This document shows positions 41,693 through 51,935 of a stretch of DNA of 64,000 bases, piece by piece. Both the position numbers and the translations under genes were made by a program. How positions within the stretch are numbered: the first letter of the stretch is position 1; every line of letters begins with the position of its first letter. Source of the DNA: Chitinophagaceae bacterium (GTDB taxonomy: Bacteria > Bacteroidota > Bacteroidia > Chitinophagales > Chitinophagaceae); assembly GCA_022843585.1 (NCBI GenBank), contig JALHNJ010000005.1:169626-233625 (forward strand), in the 5' to 3' direction. The notes below the pieces were generated by a model that had not been told where the DNA came from, did no database searches, and saw only the letters and a program-made list of their open reading frames with translations.

Positions 41693-42007
41693 ATGACTAT
41701 ACAATTAAACGCAGACAAGAGTTTAAGCATCCACCAGGCATTCGGAACCAAGTTAAAAGATTTATTAACAGACGAGTTAAGCAGGTTTAGTGAGCACATA
41801 ACAAGAATTGAAGTCCATCTTTCAGATGAAAATGGCTCTAAAAAAGGATTGGATGATAAGAGATGTTTGTTGGAAGCAAGATTGGAAGGGATGCAGCCTA
41901 TTGCAGTAACCAGTTTTTCTGATACACATGAAAATGCTGTTATTAGTGCTATCGATAAACTCAAATCTTCTCTTACCAAAATACTTGGTCGTTTGCGTAG
42001 CCATTAA
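41693..42007 (+). CDS. HPF/RaiA-family ribosome-associated protein
   Basis: This 104-residue protein has the start MTIQLNADKSLSIHQAFGTKLKDLLTDELSRFSEHITRIEVHLSDENGS, then CLLEARLEGMQPIAVTSFSDTHENAVISAIDKLKSSLTKIL. This fits the short hibernation-promoting factor / RaiA fold (beta-alpha-beta-beta-beta-alpha). Such proteins bind the decoding centre of idle ribosomes. It lacks the long C-terminal dimerisation domain. A conserved small gene follows 51 bp later on the same strand. Confidence 0.75.
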   Translation: MTIQLNADKSLSIHQAFGTKLKDLLTDELSRFSEHITRIEVHLSDENGSKKGLDDKRCLLEARLEGMQPIAVTSFSDTHENAVISAIDKLKSSLTKILGRLRSH

Positions 42008-42058
42008 AGAATTATAACTTATTGAATATTTATTATATAATAATTTAATAGTTACAAT

Positions 42059-42370
42059 ATGAAAGAGAGCTATGGTACCTTGTCAGAAACTATCAATGGC
42101 TTAAAAAAAGAGGGGTATACACTGGATTTTAATGTCAGTCAAAAATGTCTTGTCTGTAATGAGATCAACGAACAATTATCCCCTGAAGAATTTAAGATTG
42201 ATAAAGTATACCGTTTTGAAGGAGCTTCTAACCCGGATGACCAGTCAATTCTGTATGCTATCTCATCGCTAAAGTTTAATGTGAAGGGTGTGCTTGTAAA
42301 CGGATATGGTATTTCTGCTGATGTAGAAACAGACGAGCTAATTGAAAAACTACAAATACATCCGGATTAA
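42059..42370 (+). CDS. Conserved small protein (often mislabelled PRPP synthetase)
   Basis: This 103-residue protein contains MKESYGTLSETINGLKKEGYTLDFNV, a cysteine pair KCLVCNE, and FKIDKVYRFEGASNPDDQSILYAISS. I recall the family as common in Bacteroidota and sometimes labelled phosphoribosylpyrophosphate synthetase. It is far too short for that enzyme and shows none of its motifs, so I do not use the name. The pair of cysteines could bind metal. It is probably cotranscribed with the HPF-like gene. Confidence 0.7.
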   Translation: MKESYGTLSETINGLKKEGYTLDFNVSQKCLVCNEINEQLSPEEFKIDKVYRFEGASNPDDQSILYAISSLKFNVKGVLVNGYGISADVETDELIEKLQIHPD

Positions 42371-42490
42371 TTATCGACGCAGCATTGCCGTCCTGCTATT
42401 TATCCTGAGCGAATCATTTTTTCAGCAAATTATTTCTTGAAATATTTCAGGAATTTAGTTGTCTGCCCTTGCCGTACTTTGATCGGCAAT

Positions 42491-42522
42491 TTTCGCTTGC
42501 ACTCATATCCAACTTATCTTTG
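42491..42522 (+). promoter_or_regulatory. Putative promoter of LLM oxidoreductase gene
   Basis: TTTC (42491-42494), a 20-nt spacer and TATCTTTG (42515-42522) give a TAnnTTTG-class promoter with a weak -33 box, 17 nt before the ATG. Confidence 0.4.
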
Positions 42523-42539
42523 CACTTAAATAGTCCGTT

Positions 42540-43574
42540 ATGGAATTAGGAATTGGTATGTTTGGCGATAATCATTACGATGAAGATGGTAAGCCACAAG
42601 CTCCCGGCCAGCGTTTGCAGGAGTTAATCGAAGAAATAAAGCTGATGGATGAAGTAGGGTTGGATTTCTTTGGTATTGGCGAACATCATCGTCCTGATTA
42701 TGCTGTTTCTGCACCAGAAATTATTTTAGCAGCAGCTGCCACTGTCACAAAAAAAATCAAATTAGGTAGTGCGGTTTCTGTATTAAGTTCTTCTGACCCG
42801 GTTAAACTATATCAGAGTTTTGCAACGATTGATTTGCTTACAAACGGAAGGGCAGAACTGGTGGCTGGGCGAGGCAGTTTTATTGAATCATTTCCCTTGT
42901 TTGGCTACAACCTGCAAGACTATGATGAATTGTTTGAAGAAAAATTAGAACTGTTACTTAAAATAAATAATGAGAATCCTATCAATTGGAAAGGAAAATT
43001 CAGGCCTGCATTAAAAGACCAGGAAGTATGGCCCCGTGCAATGAATGATCATTTGAATATGTGGGTGGCTGTAGGGGGTACACCTGAGTCGGTATTGAGA
43101 GCAGGCCGGCATGGACTACCCGTAATCTTTGCCATCATTGGTGGAAACCCGGTGCAGTTTAAACAGCTCTTCGATTATTATCGGAAAGTATATGACCATT
43201 ATGGTCATGATAAAGAGAAGTTACAGGTAGGAGTGCATATGCATGCATTGTTCGGCGACAACAGTCAGCAAATTGCAGATGAATACTATCCTATTTATTC
43301 TTCTCAAATGGATAGAGTAGGTGGTAGTCGTGGATGGCCTCCTTACCAACGACGGCAATACGATGTAGGCAGAAGTGATAAGGGACATTTATTAATTGGT
43401 GATGCCAGCGAAGCAATCGATAAAATTTTGCAGATGCAGGAATTATTTGGGCTCACCCGTTTTTCTGCACATATGGATGTGGGCGGACCATCCCATAAAT
43501 CGCTGGTGAAATCAATTGAAATATTCGGAACTAAAATAGCACCGAAAGTGAGAGAAGCGTTGAAAAATGGTTAA
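42540..43574 (+). CDS. LLM-class flavin-dependent oxidoreductase
   Basis: This 344-residue luciferase-like monooxygenase fold uses FMNH2 (or F420). The N-terminal pattern MELGIGMFGDNH...QRLQELIEEIKLMDEVGLDFFGIGEHHRPDYAVSAPEIILAAAA is close to the Atu2307/SP_0267 subfamily. Further conserved parts are ELVAGRGSFIESFPLFGY, WVAVGGTPESVLRAGRHGLPVIF and the C-terminal HMDVGGPSHKSLVKSIE. The substrate is unknown. It is followed by a small membrane protein 36 bp downstream. Confidence 0.87.
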   Translation: MELGIGMFGDNHYDEDGKPQAPGQRLQELIEEIKLMDEVGLDFFGIGEHHRPDYAVSAPEIILAAAATVTKKIKLGSAVSVLSSSDPVKLYQSFATIDLLTNGRAELVAGRGSFIESFPLFGYNLQDYDELFEEKLELLLKINNENPINWKGKFRPALKDQEVWPRAMNDHLNMWVAVGGTPESVLRAGRHGLPVIFAIIGGNPVQFKQLFDYYRKVYDHYGHDKEKLQVGVHMHALFGDNSQQIADEYYPIYSSQMDRVGGSRGWPPYQRRQYDVGRSDKGHLLIGDASEAIDKILQMQELFGLTRFSAHMDVGGPSHKSLVKSIEIFGTKIAPKVREALKNG

Positions 43575-43610
43575 TACAAAATTCTACCAAACGATATTTT
43601 AAAGCATCGC

Positions 43611-44099
43611 ATGGCAAAAAATCAATTAACAGGAGATAGCCAATTTATAGTAGGAGAGAATAAGGGGCTGGACTATGTACTTGCTTTTTTGTGCCTGGCA
43701 TTGTTTACCTATGGTTTAATAGATGCCATACAGCAACGGTTTACCAATTTCAGTGCTTCCAGTTTTGTTTTCATGATTGCATTGTTGGCCGCTATCCTTT
43801 TTTTTAGAAAAGGCAATAGCAAACGAGTCTATATCCGCATTAACAAAAAAGGAATTTATCAGGATGAACGATTGGTAACCGGATGGGCTAATTTTCACAA
43901 TGCATATATTACTCAAAAAGAAAAGGTAATAACGCTACAGGATAATTTTCAACTTGTAGTCGAGTATCTGAAGGATGGAACAAAACAAGGTATTCGAAAA
44001 AAAATTCCACTTACGAATACGCAAAATAAATCGGAAGAAGAAGTATTGGAGGCTGTAATGTTTTTTTGGAGAGTGTATAAAAGGGAGAAGGGGCTGTAA
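43611..44099 (+). CDS. Small membrane protein, PH-like
   Basis: This 162-residue protein has two transmembrane helices (about 22-42 and 48-66) and a C-terminal cytosolic, beta-rich domain with VYIRINKKGIYQDERLVTGWANFHNAYITQKEKVITLQDNFQLVVEYL. This resembles bacterial PH-like domains. Function is unknown. It is probably cotranscribed with the LLM gene and ends at a bidirectional terminator. Confidence 0.65.
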   Translation: MAKNQLTGDSQFIVGENKGLDYVLAFLCLALFTYGLIDAIQQRFTNFSASSFVFMIALLAAILFFRKGNSKRVYIRINKKGIYQDERLVTGWANFHNAYITQKEKVITLQDNFQLVVEYLKDGTKQGIRKKIPLTNTQNKSEEEVLEAVMFFWRVYKREKGL

Positions 44100-44108
44100 A
44101 ATTGTTCT

Positions 44109-44157
44109 ATTGAATAAAAAAGTCCGTAGTTAAATGTTACGGACTTTTTTATTCAAT
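44109..44157. terminator. 20-bp perfect-stem bidirectional terminator
   Basis: A perfect 20-bp stem, with arms at 44109-44128 and 44138-44157 around a 9-nt loop, carries an A/T tract on each side and a GTCCGTA core. It separates the convergent membrane-protein and sugar-dehydrogenase genes and can stop both. Confidence 0.9.
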
Positions 44158-44171
44158 TTTTGAAGCTGCAC

Positions 44172-45407
44172 TTATTTCTTACTCACCTTATATAAACTTC
44201 CATTATCTGTAACGGCATACAACATGCCATTGTGGTAAGCTACATCCCGGAACCGTTCGTTTTTATCCGCTAAAATTCTTTCTTCTCCCACTACTTTATT
44301 ATTTACAATAACTAACCTGGCTATATGCTGGCTGCTTAGTCCGCCGATAAATAAATTGTTTTTCCACTCGGGTATTGCATTGCCAGTATAGAAAACCATA
44401 CCACTGGGTGAAAGAACCGGATCCCAATAATACACTGGTTGTTCCATACCTGCTTTTTGCTGAATGGCTTCGCCAATTTCATTGCCGCCATATTCTATAC
44501 CATAGGTAATTACTGGCCAGCCGTAGTTTTTGCCGGGTTTTATGATATTGAGTTCATCGCCTCCACGGGGGCCAAATTCAGCTTCCCATAATTCGCCAGT
44601 TACAGGGTGTATGTCTAAACTTTGTGCATTACGAATGCCATAGGCATATATTTCCGGCATTGCATTTTTATTATTTACGAAAGGATTACCCGGAGCAGGT
44701 TTTCCTTCTTTTGTTATTTTAAAGATTTTTCCGAGGCCCGAGCTAAGTAATTGCGCCTGTACTCTTCCTTCCATATTTGATCTTTCACCGGTGCTTACAA
44801 AAAGATGTCCGTCTTTAGCAAAACGCAATCTTGATCCAAAATGCAATCCACCTTTAAGAGCCGGTGTTGCTCTGAAAATTACCGCCGCATTTTCAACAGT
44901 TCCAGCGGCTTCGTTCAATTTTCCTTTTGCAACTGCCATTAAATTGCCAACGCCATTTTTTTCGGAGAAGGACCAATAGATCATTTTGTTCTGCGCAAAT
45001 GAAGGATCTAAAGCTACGTCCAGCAATCCACCTTGTCCGCCTGCATCTACTGCAGGTAAACCTGTTATCTTTTTTACCAGGTTTCCATTGGCATCAAAAA
45101 TTTGCATGAAGCCGGTTTTATCAGTTACCAGTAACCGCCCATCTGCAAATGGAATAACAGCCCAGGGTCTTCCAATCTTATCAGCAATCTTATCTGCTTT
45201 ATAAGCTGTAGTAGTTTTTACACCTGCCACTCTAGTTTGGCCTTTGAATGCAGGTTTATAATTACTATTTGGCTTTTTTGTTTCTACCGGTGCGATAGTT
45301 GTATCTGCAGCCACACCTTTGTCCACCGATGCGTTGCTGTCGTTGCACCTTGTAGAAGACGCCGCAATTAGTATGGCTGATAAACAGATGAAGGTTCTTA
45401 CTTGCAT
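44172..45407 (-). CDS. PQQ-dependent sugar dehydrogenase (soluble GDH type)
   Basis: This 411-residue six-bladed beta-propeller belongs to the soluble glucose/sorbosone dehydrogenase family. Exported enzymes of this type oxidise aldose sugars using PQQ and Ca2+. The N-terminus (1-22) is a leader with a possible lipobox before Cys22. Family segments include GRPWAVIPFADGRLLVTDK, GLLDVALDPSFAQNKMIYWSFSE, HFGSRLRFAKDGHLFVSTGER, YGIRNAQSLDIHPVTGELWEAEFGPRGGDELNIIKPGKNYGWP and a C-terminal strand. The organism would need PQQ from outside or from genes elsewhere. Confidence 0.88.
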   Translation of the reverse strand: MQVRTFICLSAILIAASSTRCNDSNASVDKGVAADTTIAPVETKKPNSNYKPAFKGQTRVAGVKTTTAYKADKIADKIGRPWAVIPFADGRLLVTDKTGFMQIFDANGNLVKKITGLPAVDAGGQGGLLDVALDPSFAQNKMIYWSFSEKNGVGNLMAVAKGKLNEAAGTVENAAVIFRATPALKGGLHFGSRLRFAKDGHLFVSTGERSNMEGRVQAQLLSSGLGKIFKITKEGKPAPGNPFVNNKNAMPEIYAYGIRNAQSLDIHPVTGELWEAEFGPRGGDELNIIKPGKNYGWPVITYGIEYGGNEIGEAIQQKAGMEQPVYYWDPVLSPSGMVFYTGNAIPEWKNNLFIGGLSSQHIARLVIVNNKVVGEERILADKNERFRDVAYHNGMLYAVTDNGSLYKVSKK

Positions 45408-45562
45408 GAATTATAATTTTATAGGTGTAAAAGTAGCACTTGCATCTCTATATATCACTATTTATAAAACTACAAAAACGCTATTTCGGGTTGTTTGTAT
45501 GAGTTTTTGACCACAACAAATAATACTTGCTTGTAATTTGTAACAAACTGTAGCTTTATACC

Positions 45563-46543
45563 ATGAAAATCGCTTTTTTCTCCACTCAGCCATACGACAG
45601 AGAGTATTTTGAACGCTACAATGACCAACACGAAATAATTTTTTTTGAAGCCCGGCTAAATGAACAAACCGTAAAATTAGCTGCCGGTTGCGAAGCTATC
45701 TGTGCATTTGTGAACGACAGGCTGGATGCTGGTATTATCCGATCCCTAAAAGAAATTGGAATTAAAATCATTGCGCAGCGATGTGCAGGATTTAATAATG
45801 TAGATATTGCTGCTGCTCATGAGAATGGTATTACGGTGGTTAGAGTGCCTGCTTATTCACCCCATGCGGTGGCCGAACATGCATTGGCATTGCTAATGAC
45901 ACTCAATCGCAAAACACATAAGGCATACAACAGAGTACGGGAAGGCAATTTTTCATTGGACCGGTTAACAGGGTTTGATTTATATGGTAAAACTGTAGGG
46001 ATAGTCGGTACAGGAAAAATAGGACAATGTTTTGCTCACATCATGTATGGACTTGGTTGCAAGGTATTGGCATTTGATCTTATTGCAAACAAGAAAATGG
46101 AGAGTTTAGGGGTGCAATATTTACCATTGCTGGAATTATTACAACAAAGCGACATCATATCGCTGCACTGTCCGCTCAACGAACAAACAAAGCATCTTAT
46201 AAATGAAGATACATTGCGCAGTATGAAAGATGGTGCAATGCTTATCAATACCAGCCGCGGTGCATTGATAGATACAAAAGCGGTTATCACCTCATTGAAA
46301 AATGGTAAGCTGGGTTATTTGGGAATTGATGTATATGAACTTGAGGAAAAATTATTTTTTCATGATTTAAGCGAAAGTGTAATTACAGATGATATGCTGG
46401 TAAGATTGTTAGGTTTCCCTAACGTATTGATCACTTCTCACCAGGGTTTTTTAACGGATGAAGCTTTGACCCAAATAGCACAGATCACCTTACAGAATAT
46501 AACAGACTTTGCAGCGCAAAAGCCTTTGACAAATAAGGTATAA
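45563..46543 (+). CDS. 2-hydroxyacid dehydrogenase (D-lactate dehydrogenase-like)
   Basis: This 326-residue NAD-dependent enzyme of the D-isomer-specific family reduces 2-oxo acids such as pyruvate to D-2-hydroxy acids. The Rossmann motif is GIVGTGKIGQ (about 145-154). Catalytic positions are Arg in HCPLNEQTKHLI...NTSRGALID, Glu in GIDVYELEEKLFF and His in SHQGFLTDEA. The YELEEKLFF segment resembles fermentative LdhA-type enzymes. It is divergent from the sugar dehydrogenase; no promoter with good spacing was found. Confidence 0.88.
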   Translation: MKIAFFSTQPYDREYFERYNDQHEIIFFEARLNEQTVKLAAGCEAICAFVNDRLDAGIIRSLKEIGIKIIAQRCAGFNNVDIAAAHENGITVVRVPAYSPHAVAEHALALLMTLNRKTHKAYNRVREGNFSLDRLTGFDLYGKTVGIVGTGKIGQCFAHIMYGLGCKVLAFDLIANKKMESLGVQYLPLLELLQQSDIISLHCPLNEQTKHLINEDTLRSMKDGAMLINTSRGALIDTKAVITSLKNGKLGYLGIDVYELEEKLFFHDLSESVITDDMLVRLLGFPNVLITSHQGFLTDEALTQIAQITLQNITDFAAQKPLTNKV

Positions 46544-46750
46544 TTGATATAAGGTAATTTACAATCGCTGCTAATTGCTGAAATCAACGGCAATTATTTC
46601 CCCAAGGGAAGTTTATTTGCGCCTATATGGCTTAAAAGGGCCAATTGTCGGCCATTTAGCTTTCGGGGTATGGTATTTGACACATATATGGTACTGTATT
46701 GTGCCTTGCGTAGGCCATAACAAAATGCAGCATTTCACTTAAATTTTTTT

Positions 46751-46978
46751 ATGAAAAAAAACATTACGTTATCGTTTCTGTCTTTTGTATCGGCTGTAGT
46801 AATATCTTCTTGCGGATCTGGTGAAGATAAAAAAGAAGTTATTGTTGTTCCTGCTTCCACGCAACGTGTAATAATTGAAGAAAAGGAACCAGCTAAAAAA
46901 TCTACGACTGTTACATTAGATAAAAATGGAGTAAAGGTTGAAGGAAAGAAAGTGGAAGTGGTAATTAAGAAAAACTAA
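46751..46978 (+). CDS. Small lipoprotein
   Basis: This 75-residue protein has a lipoprotein leader (about 1-21, VISSCGSGEDKK, lipobox SSC). The remainder is highly charged and Lys/Val-rich (VVPASTQRVIIEEKEPAKKSTTVTLDKNGVKVEGKKVEVVIKKN) with two probable beta-strands. It is too small to assign. It stands alone and is followed by a strong hairpin terminator. Confidence 0.65.
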   Translation: MKKNITLSFLSFVSAVVISSCGSGEDKKEVIVVPASTQRVIIEEKEPAKKSTTVTLDKNGVKVEGKKVEVVIKKN

Positions 46979-47317
46979 TTAGGAATTTATACTGTGTGGG
47001 TACATCGCCTCGTTTTTATGCGATATCCTGTAAATCAAAAGTGCTGTTGCCATCTTATTTCGACAGCAACAGCACTTTTAATGTTGTCCCTTTTCAATCT
47101 ATTCTACTTTGGTTGCGGCAGCTCAAAGACTTTTTTTGTATGTTTAATGACAGCAAATAAGCTGTGAGTAAAACTATTGCAGAGAATCTTTTATCTTTTC
47201 AATAACGCTGAATTCAAACAACTTTATAAAGATGGGTAAATGGATTTATTCCTTTTACCGTAAACTGGTTAGCCTATTGATTAATAAATTTGTTTTTTTA
47301 AAGTAAATAAATTTAGA
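46979..47317. other. Intergenic region with terminator, before SDR gene
   Basis: This 339-bp gap contains the hairpin terminator of the small lipoprotein and a TAAATTTG box at 47285-47292, 26 bp before the SDR ATG. I see no gene or other repeat. Confidence 0.5.
47037..47079 (+). terminator. 14-bp hairpin terminator
   Basis: AAAAGTGCTGTTGC - 15 nt - GCAACAGCACTTTT is a perfect 14-bp stem with an A/T border on both sides, 59 bp after the small lipoprotein stop. Confidence 0.8.
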
Positions 47318-48154
47318 ATGAATAAAGTATGGTTTATAACTGGTTGTTCTACCGGCTTTGGCCGTAACCTGGCACAGGAAGTTTTGCAAAACGGCGGAAG
47401 AGTTGCAGTTACAGCCCGCAATCCGAATGATGTTCAAGAATTGGTAAACAAATTTCCTGAAACCGCTTATGCTATTAAACTGGATGTTACGAATCCGGAA
47501 CATGTAATAAACTCTGTACACCAAGCACTCGATAAATTTGGAAGAATTGATGTGCTGGTAAATAATGCCGGTATTGGATACTTTGGTGCACTAGAGGAAA
47601 GTGAAGAAGCAGAAGTACGCCGCATGTTTGAAATAAATTTCTTTGGACTGGCTGCTGTTACAAATGCTGTATTGCCAACTATGCGGAAACAACGTAGCGG
47701 GCATATTATCAATATTTCATCCGTTGGTGGTATGGTGGCTTTTCCCGGTATTGGTTTTTACAATGCCAGCAAATTTGCAGTTACCGGTTATTCAGAAGCA
47801 TTAGCAAAAGAAGTAGGTGCGTTAGGTATTAAAGTAACAGTAATAGCACCGAGTGGTTTCCGTACCGATTGGGCCGGACGTTCTGCTAACGATACAAAAA
47901 TTGTGATCGATGATTATGCTACCACGGCACATGCTAATTTGAATACGATTCGTAAAGCCAGCGGCAATCAGCCCGGCGATCCGGTGAGGGCAGCACAAGC
48001 TATCATTAAAGTGGTTGAATCGGCAACACCACCGGTACGTTTAATGTTGGGTGTTGGAGCGTTGAAAGGAATTCGCAATAAAATTATTGAATTGCAAAAT
48101 GATATTGATACCTGGGAAGAAACGACGGTGTGGGCAGACAACCCCAAGGCATAA
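47318..48154 (+). CDS. Short-chain dehydrogenase/reductase
   Basis: This 278-residue classical SDR has the NAD(P) motif TGCSTGFGRNLA (about 8-19) and NNAGIGYFG. The catalytic triad is Ser in INISSVGG with Tyr and Lys in YNASKFA. The C-terminal part (190-278) resembles the group usually labelled 'oxidoreductase, retinol dehydrogenase-like' with PGDPVRAAQAIIKVVE. Cofactor and substrate cannot be read from sequence. A terminator follows. Confidence 0.9.
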   Translation: MNKVWFITGCSTGFGRNLAQEVLQNGGRVAVTARNPNDVQELVNKFPETAYAIKLDVTNPEHVINSVHQALDKFGRIDVLVNNAGIGYFGALEESEEAEVRRMFEINFFGLAAVTNAVLPTMRKQRSGHIINISSVGGMVAFPGIGFYNASKFAVTGYSEALAKEVGALGIKVTVIAPSGFRTDWAGRSANDTKIVIDDYATTAHANLNTIRKASGNQPGDPVRAAQAIIKVVESATPPVRLMLGVGALKGIRNKIIELQNDIDTWEETTVWADNPKA

Positions 48155-48176
48155 CTAAAGAACTATAGAATTTATG

Positions 48177-48207
48177 AGCCATCCTTTAATAGGGATGGCT
48201 TTTTTTA
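48177..48207 (+). terminator. Terminator after SDR gene
   Basis: AGCCATCC - TTTAATAG - GGATGGCT followed by seven Ts is a standard rho-independent terminator 22 bp after the stop. Confidence 0.85.
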
Positions 48208-48277
48208 TTAATATAGAAAAACAGATGCTGTACTGTTTTCAAAATAAGATTTATCTTCCCCACTAAATATTTTTCCC

Positions 48278-51200
48278 ATGCCAAAACAACTATTCCTCTT
48301 CTGCTTTCTAATTTCATTCGTATTAAACCTAAATGCACAAAGCAAAGCAGATACTGAAGTCAATACACAACTTCACAGTTTTTATAAACCTGTTAAGTGG
48401 AGAAGTATCGGGCCATTTCGTGGCGGTCGGTCTAACACTGCAACAGGTGTGGTAGGCGATATTACTACTTATTATATGGGTACCACAGGTGGCGGTCTTT
48501 GGAAAACTGAAGACATGGGACTTACCTGGAGAAATATTTCTGATGGATTTTTCAAAACCGGATCCGTAGGTGCTGTCGCTGTTTCCGAAAGCGATCCGAA
48601 TGTGGTGTATGTAGGAATGGGCGAACATGCAGTTCGTGGTGTGATGACACATCATGGAGATGGTGTATATAAATCAACCGATGCCGGAAAAACATGGAAA
48701 AGAATCGGGTTGGAATTTACACAGCATATTTCAAGAATAATTATTCACCCCAAAGATCCGAATGTGGTGTATGTAGCAGCACAAGGCGCATTGTATAGTA
48801 AATCAACACAACGGGGTATTTATAAATCAACCAATGGAGGAGAAACCTGGAAAAATGTTTTATATGTAGATGATAAAACAGGATGTGTGGAGTTATCCTT
48901 GGATATGAACAATACCCGTATCATGTATGCTGCTATGTGGGAGCATGGTCGTCTGCCCTGGAAAGTTATAAGTGGTGGCCCCGGCAGCGGCTTATATAAA
49001 TCAACTGATTCTGGTGAGAGCTGGAATAAAATACAGAATGGATTGCCCAAAGAGTTGGGTAAAATGTCAATTGCAGTAAGCCGTTCTAATTCAGAAAAAG
49101 TATATGCATTAATTGAAAGCGATTCCGATAAAGAACAAGGAGGTTTATTTGTTTCTAATAATGGAGGGGCTAATTGGTCGTTAGTTACCAAAGATCACCG
49201 CTTAATTCAAAGAGCCTGGTATTATATTGAATTGTTTATTGATCCTCAAAATGAAAATACAATTTATGTATTGAGTGCTCCGGCACTTCGTTCTAAAGAC
49301 GGTGGAAAGACCTGGGAAAATTTATACGGTACACATGGCGACTATCATGATCTATGGATCAATCCCAACAATCCCAAAAACATGGTAATTGCCAATGATG
49401 GGGGAGCCGCCGTATCAGTAAACTTTGGTAAAACATGGAGTACGCAAAGCAATATGCCTACCGCACAATTTTACAGGATCAATGTAGATAACCAATTTCC
49501 GTATCGTATTTATGGCGGACAGCAGGATAACACTTCTGTTTCTATTGCACACCGGGAATTAGGTAGTGGTGGAATCTCACCCTCCAGTTGGACAGCTTCT
49601 GCCGGAGGCGAAAGTGCATTTCTTGCATTCAATCCTGATGATCCACGATTTGTATTAGGCGGAAGTTATTTGGGAACCATTGAAGTGATCGATACCAAAG
49701 CAAAAGCTGGCACTAATATTATGGCAGCGCCTATTCAATATCTGGGAAGGGAAACAAAAGAAATGAAGTATCGCTATAACTGGAATGCACCAATTATCTG
49801 GAGCAAGCATGAACCCAATACTTATTACCATGGTGCCCAATATTTATTGAAAACAACCGACATGGGTAAAACATGGACGGAAGCTTCTCCTGATCTTACC
49901 CGCAATGAAAAAGATAAACAAGGAAAAGGTGGCGGACCTTATACCAATGAAGCAGTGGGTGCAGAAAATTATGGTACGTTAGCATATGTGATGGAGTCGC
50001 CACATGAGAAAGGAGTAATATGGACAGGTAGTGATGATGGTTATGTTTACCTGACAAAAGATGGAGGGGCTAATTGGCAAAATGTAACACCAAAAGGATT
50101 GGCTGAATGTTTGATCAACGCCATTGAAGTATCACCGCATGATAAAGCAACTGCTTATATTGCTACTACCCGTTATAAATTCAACGATCACCAACCCGGA
50201 TTATATAAAACAACGGACTATGGTAAAACATGGACTAAGATCGATAATGGAATTCCACATGGTGCATTTACAAGAGTTGTACGGGAAGACCAGGTACGTA
50301 AGGATCTTTTATTTGCCGGAACTGAAACAGGTGTTTATCTGTCGTGGAATGGCGGGAAAGAATGGTTGCCGTTTCAATTGAATTTACCAATAACTCCCAT
50401 TACTGATCTCCGTGTACATAAAGATGATTTGATTGCGGCAACTTCCGGCAGATCGTTTTGGATATTGGATGATTTAGGTTTAATCCGTCAGCATAAAGTA
50501 GTTACGGATTCATTTGCAGTATATCAACCGGAAAATACCTATCTCACCAATTCTTACAGCCCGTTAGATGAAACAGATGAAAGCTTTGATGGTAGTGCGG
50601 GATTAAGAGGAGTGAACCCTGCATCTGGAGTTGTTATTTATTATCATTTACCATCACTAAAATCAAGTGATGTGCTGACCATGGAAATTAAAGATGCAAC
50701 GGGAAAACTAGTTCGTACCATAAGTTCAAAACCCGATAGTTTATATAGACGTTATGATGGTGGCCCATCTGCAGAGCCTTTGCTATCAACATCCAAAGGA
50801 TTGAACCGTTTTGTATGGGATATGCGGCATGCATCTATGCCGGGAGTGCCGGGAGTTTATATTGAAAGCAGTTATAGCGGACATAAATCAATGCCGGGTA
50901 GATATTCGGTCAGCATTATAAATGGAACTAAGACGATCAGTACAACAGCAGTTATTCTAGCGAACCCGTTATATGACATAGATACAGATAGGTATAAGGA
51001 ATACGATAAATTAATGAGTAACATGGAAAAAGAATTAACTACCATGCATCAGCTTATCAATAGCATTTATTCAAAGCAGGGGCAGCTTGAATCTTTGCTG
51101 GCTAATTTACCAGCAGGGGATAAATATAATAAGGTAAGAACGGAGGGAAAGAGTTTATTAGAAACAATGAAAACCTGGGATGAAGAAATGGTGCAACGCA

Positions 51201-51445
51201 AATCAAAAGCGTATGATGATGTAGAAAATTTTCCGAATAAGTTTACAGCTAATTTTATGTTTTTGATCAATCAAACAGAAAGTGATTTGCCAAGAGTAAA
51301 TAAATCTTCGCTTGATCGTTTGCAGGAATTAACAACTGAATGGACCGGATTAAAAGCAAGAGCAATGGAGATATTGAATAATAAGATTCCGGATTTTAAT
51401 AAATTGTTGTGGGAGGCAGGAGTTGGAGCTATTTGGAAAAATTAA
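48278..51445 (+). CDS. Large secreted BNR / sortilin-like propeller protein
   Basis: This 1055-residue secreted protein has a signal peptide (about 1-20, ending LNAQS). A large beta-propeller follows (about 40-760), carrying many Asp-box/BNR repeats of the type YKSTDxGxTWxxI (for example [43 protein letters not shown] and [15 protein letters not shown]). This is the VPS10/sortilin-like arrangement. The C-terminal region (760-1055) has beta-sandwich and helical parts, with no T9SS sorting domain. Family members in Bacteroidota are often labelled glycosyl hydrolase; no catalytic residues can be assigned. The likely role is binding or degrading extracellular polymers. Confidence 0.8.
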   Translation: MPKQLFLFCFLISFVLNLNAQSKADTEVNTQLHSFYKPVKWRSIGPFRGGRSNTATGVVGDITTYYMGTTGGGLWKTEDMGLTWRNISDGFFKTGSVGAVAVSESDPNVVYVGMGEHAVRGVMTHHGDGVYKSTDAGKTWKRIGLEFTQHISRIIIHPKDPNVVYVAAQGALYSKSTQRGIYKSTNGGETWKNVLYVDDKTGCVELSLDMNNTRIMYAAMWEHGRLPWKVISGGPGSGLYKSTDSGESWNKIQNGLPKELGKMSIAVSRSNSEKVYALIESDSDKEQGGLFVSNNGGANWSLVTKDHRLIQRAWYYIELFIDPQNENTIYVLSAPALRSKDGGKTWENLYGTHGDYHDLWINPNNPKNMVIANDGGAAVSVNFGKTWSTQSNMPTAQFYRINVDNQFPYRIYGGQQDNTSVSIAHRELGSGGISPSSWTASAGGESAFLAFNPDDPRFVLGGSYLGTIEVIDTKAKAGTNIMAAPIQYLGRETKEMKYRYNWNAPIIWSKHEPNTYYHGAQYLLKTTDMGKTWTEASPDLTRNEKDKQGKGGGPYTNEAVGAENYGTLAYVMESPHEKGVIWTGSDDGYVYLTKDGGANWQNVTPKGLAECLINAIEVSPHDKATAYIATTRYKFNDHQPGLYKTTDYGKTWTKIDNGIPHGAFTRVVREDQVRKDLLFAGTETGVYLSWNGGKEWLPFQLNLPITPITDLRVHKDDLIAATSGRSFWILDDLGLIRQHKVVTDSFAVYQPENTYLTNSYSPLDETDESFDGSAGLRGVNPASGVVIYYHLPSLKSSDVLTMEIKDATGKLVRTISSKPDSLYRRYDGGPSAEPLLSTSKGLNRFVWDMRHASMPGVPGVYIESSYSGHKSMPGRYSVSIINGTKTISTTAVILANPLYDIDTDRYKEYDKLMSNMEKELTTMHQLINSIYSKQGQLESLLANLPAGDKYNKVRTEGKSLLETMKTWDEEMVQRKSKAYDDVENFPNKFTANFMFLINQTESDLPRVNKSSLDRLQELTTEWTGLKARAMEILNNKIPDFNKLLWEAGVGAIWKN

Positions 51446-51519
51446 ACAAAGAATTATTAATTTTAGATGCCGTGCTGTTATGTCAGTACGGCATCATATT
51501 TTCTTCTAATAAATCTACT

Positions 51520-51870
51520 ATGCAATTTCTTTCTCTTCAACCCTTTGTTCCATCAGGCAAGAATTTTGAATTGGCCAAAGAGTTTTTCCAAGAACTGGGT
51601 TTTAATCAAACCTGGAATGCTGGAGCTTATGCAGGTTTTGAGAATGGGAATTGTCGTTTTATTTTACAGGAATACGATCAGAAAGAATTTGCTGAGAATT
51701 TTATGCTGACAGTAAATGTGCCTGATATTGCCGCCTTCCGGTCAGGACTACTTGAAAAACAATTTCCACAAAAATTTGGAATTCACATAGGTGAGATCAC
51801 CAACCAGCCTTATGGAAAAGAAGTAAATATTATAGACCTGGCAGGAGTATGCTGGCATTTTGTAGAATAG
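51520..51870 (+). CDS. Glyoxalase/VOC-superfamily protein
   Basis: This 116-residue protein starts MQFLSLQPFVPSGKNFELAKEFFQELGFNQTWNAG. It has the beta-alpha-beta-beta-beta modules typical of the VOC (glyoxalase/bleomycin-resistance) fold, ending NIIDLAGVCWHFVE. The ATG at 51520 is preferred; the frame opens earlier inside the BNR gene. It could bind a metal or a hydrophobic ligand; substrate unknown. Confidence 0.75.
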   Translation: MQFLSLQPFVPSGKNFELAKEFFQELGFNQTWNAGAYAGFENGNCRFILQEYDQKEFAENFMLTVNVPDIAAFRSGLLEKQFPQKFGIHIGEITNQPYGKEVNIIDLAGVCWHFVE

Positions 51871-51935
51871 AATTTATTTGTTTTCAGCTCCCCTGTAACC
51901 ATTTTAGGCACATCACGTCTAACGAAAAAACTGTT

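Noticed and set aside
46540..46750. Possible riboswitch or structured leader before the small lipoprotein
   Set aside because: Only short scattered complementarities (for example GGCC...GGCC) are visible and no known riboswitch core is recognisable.
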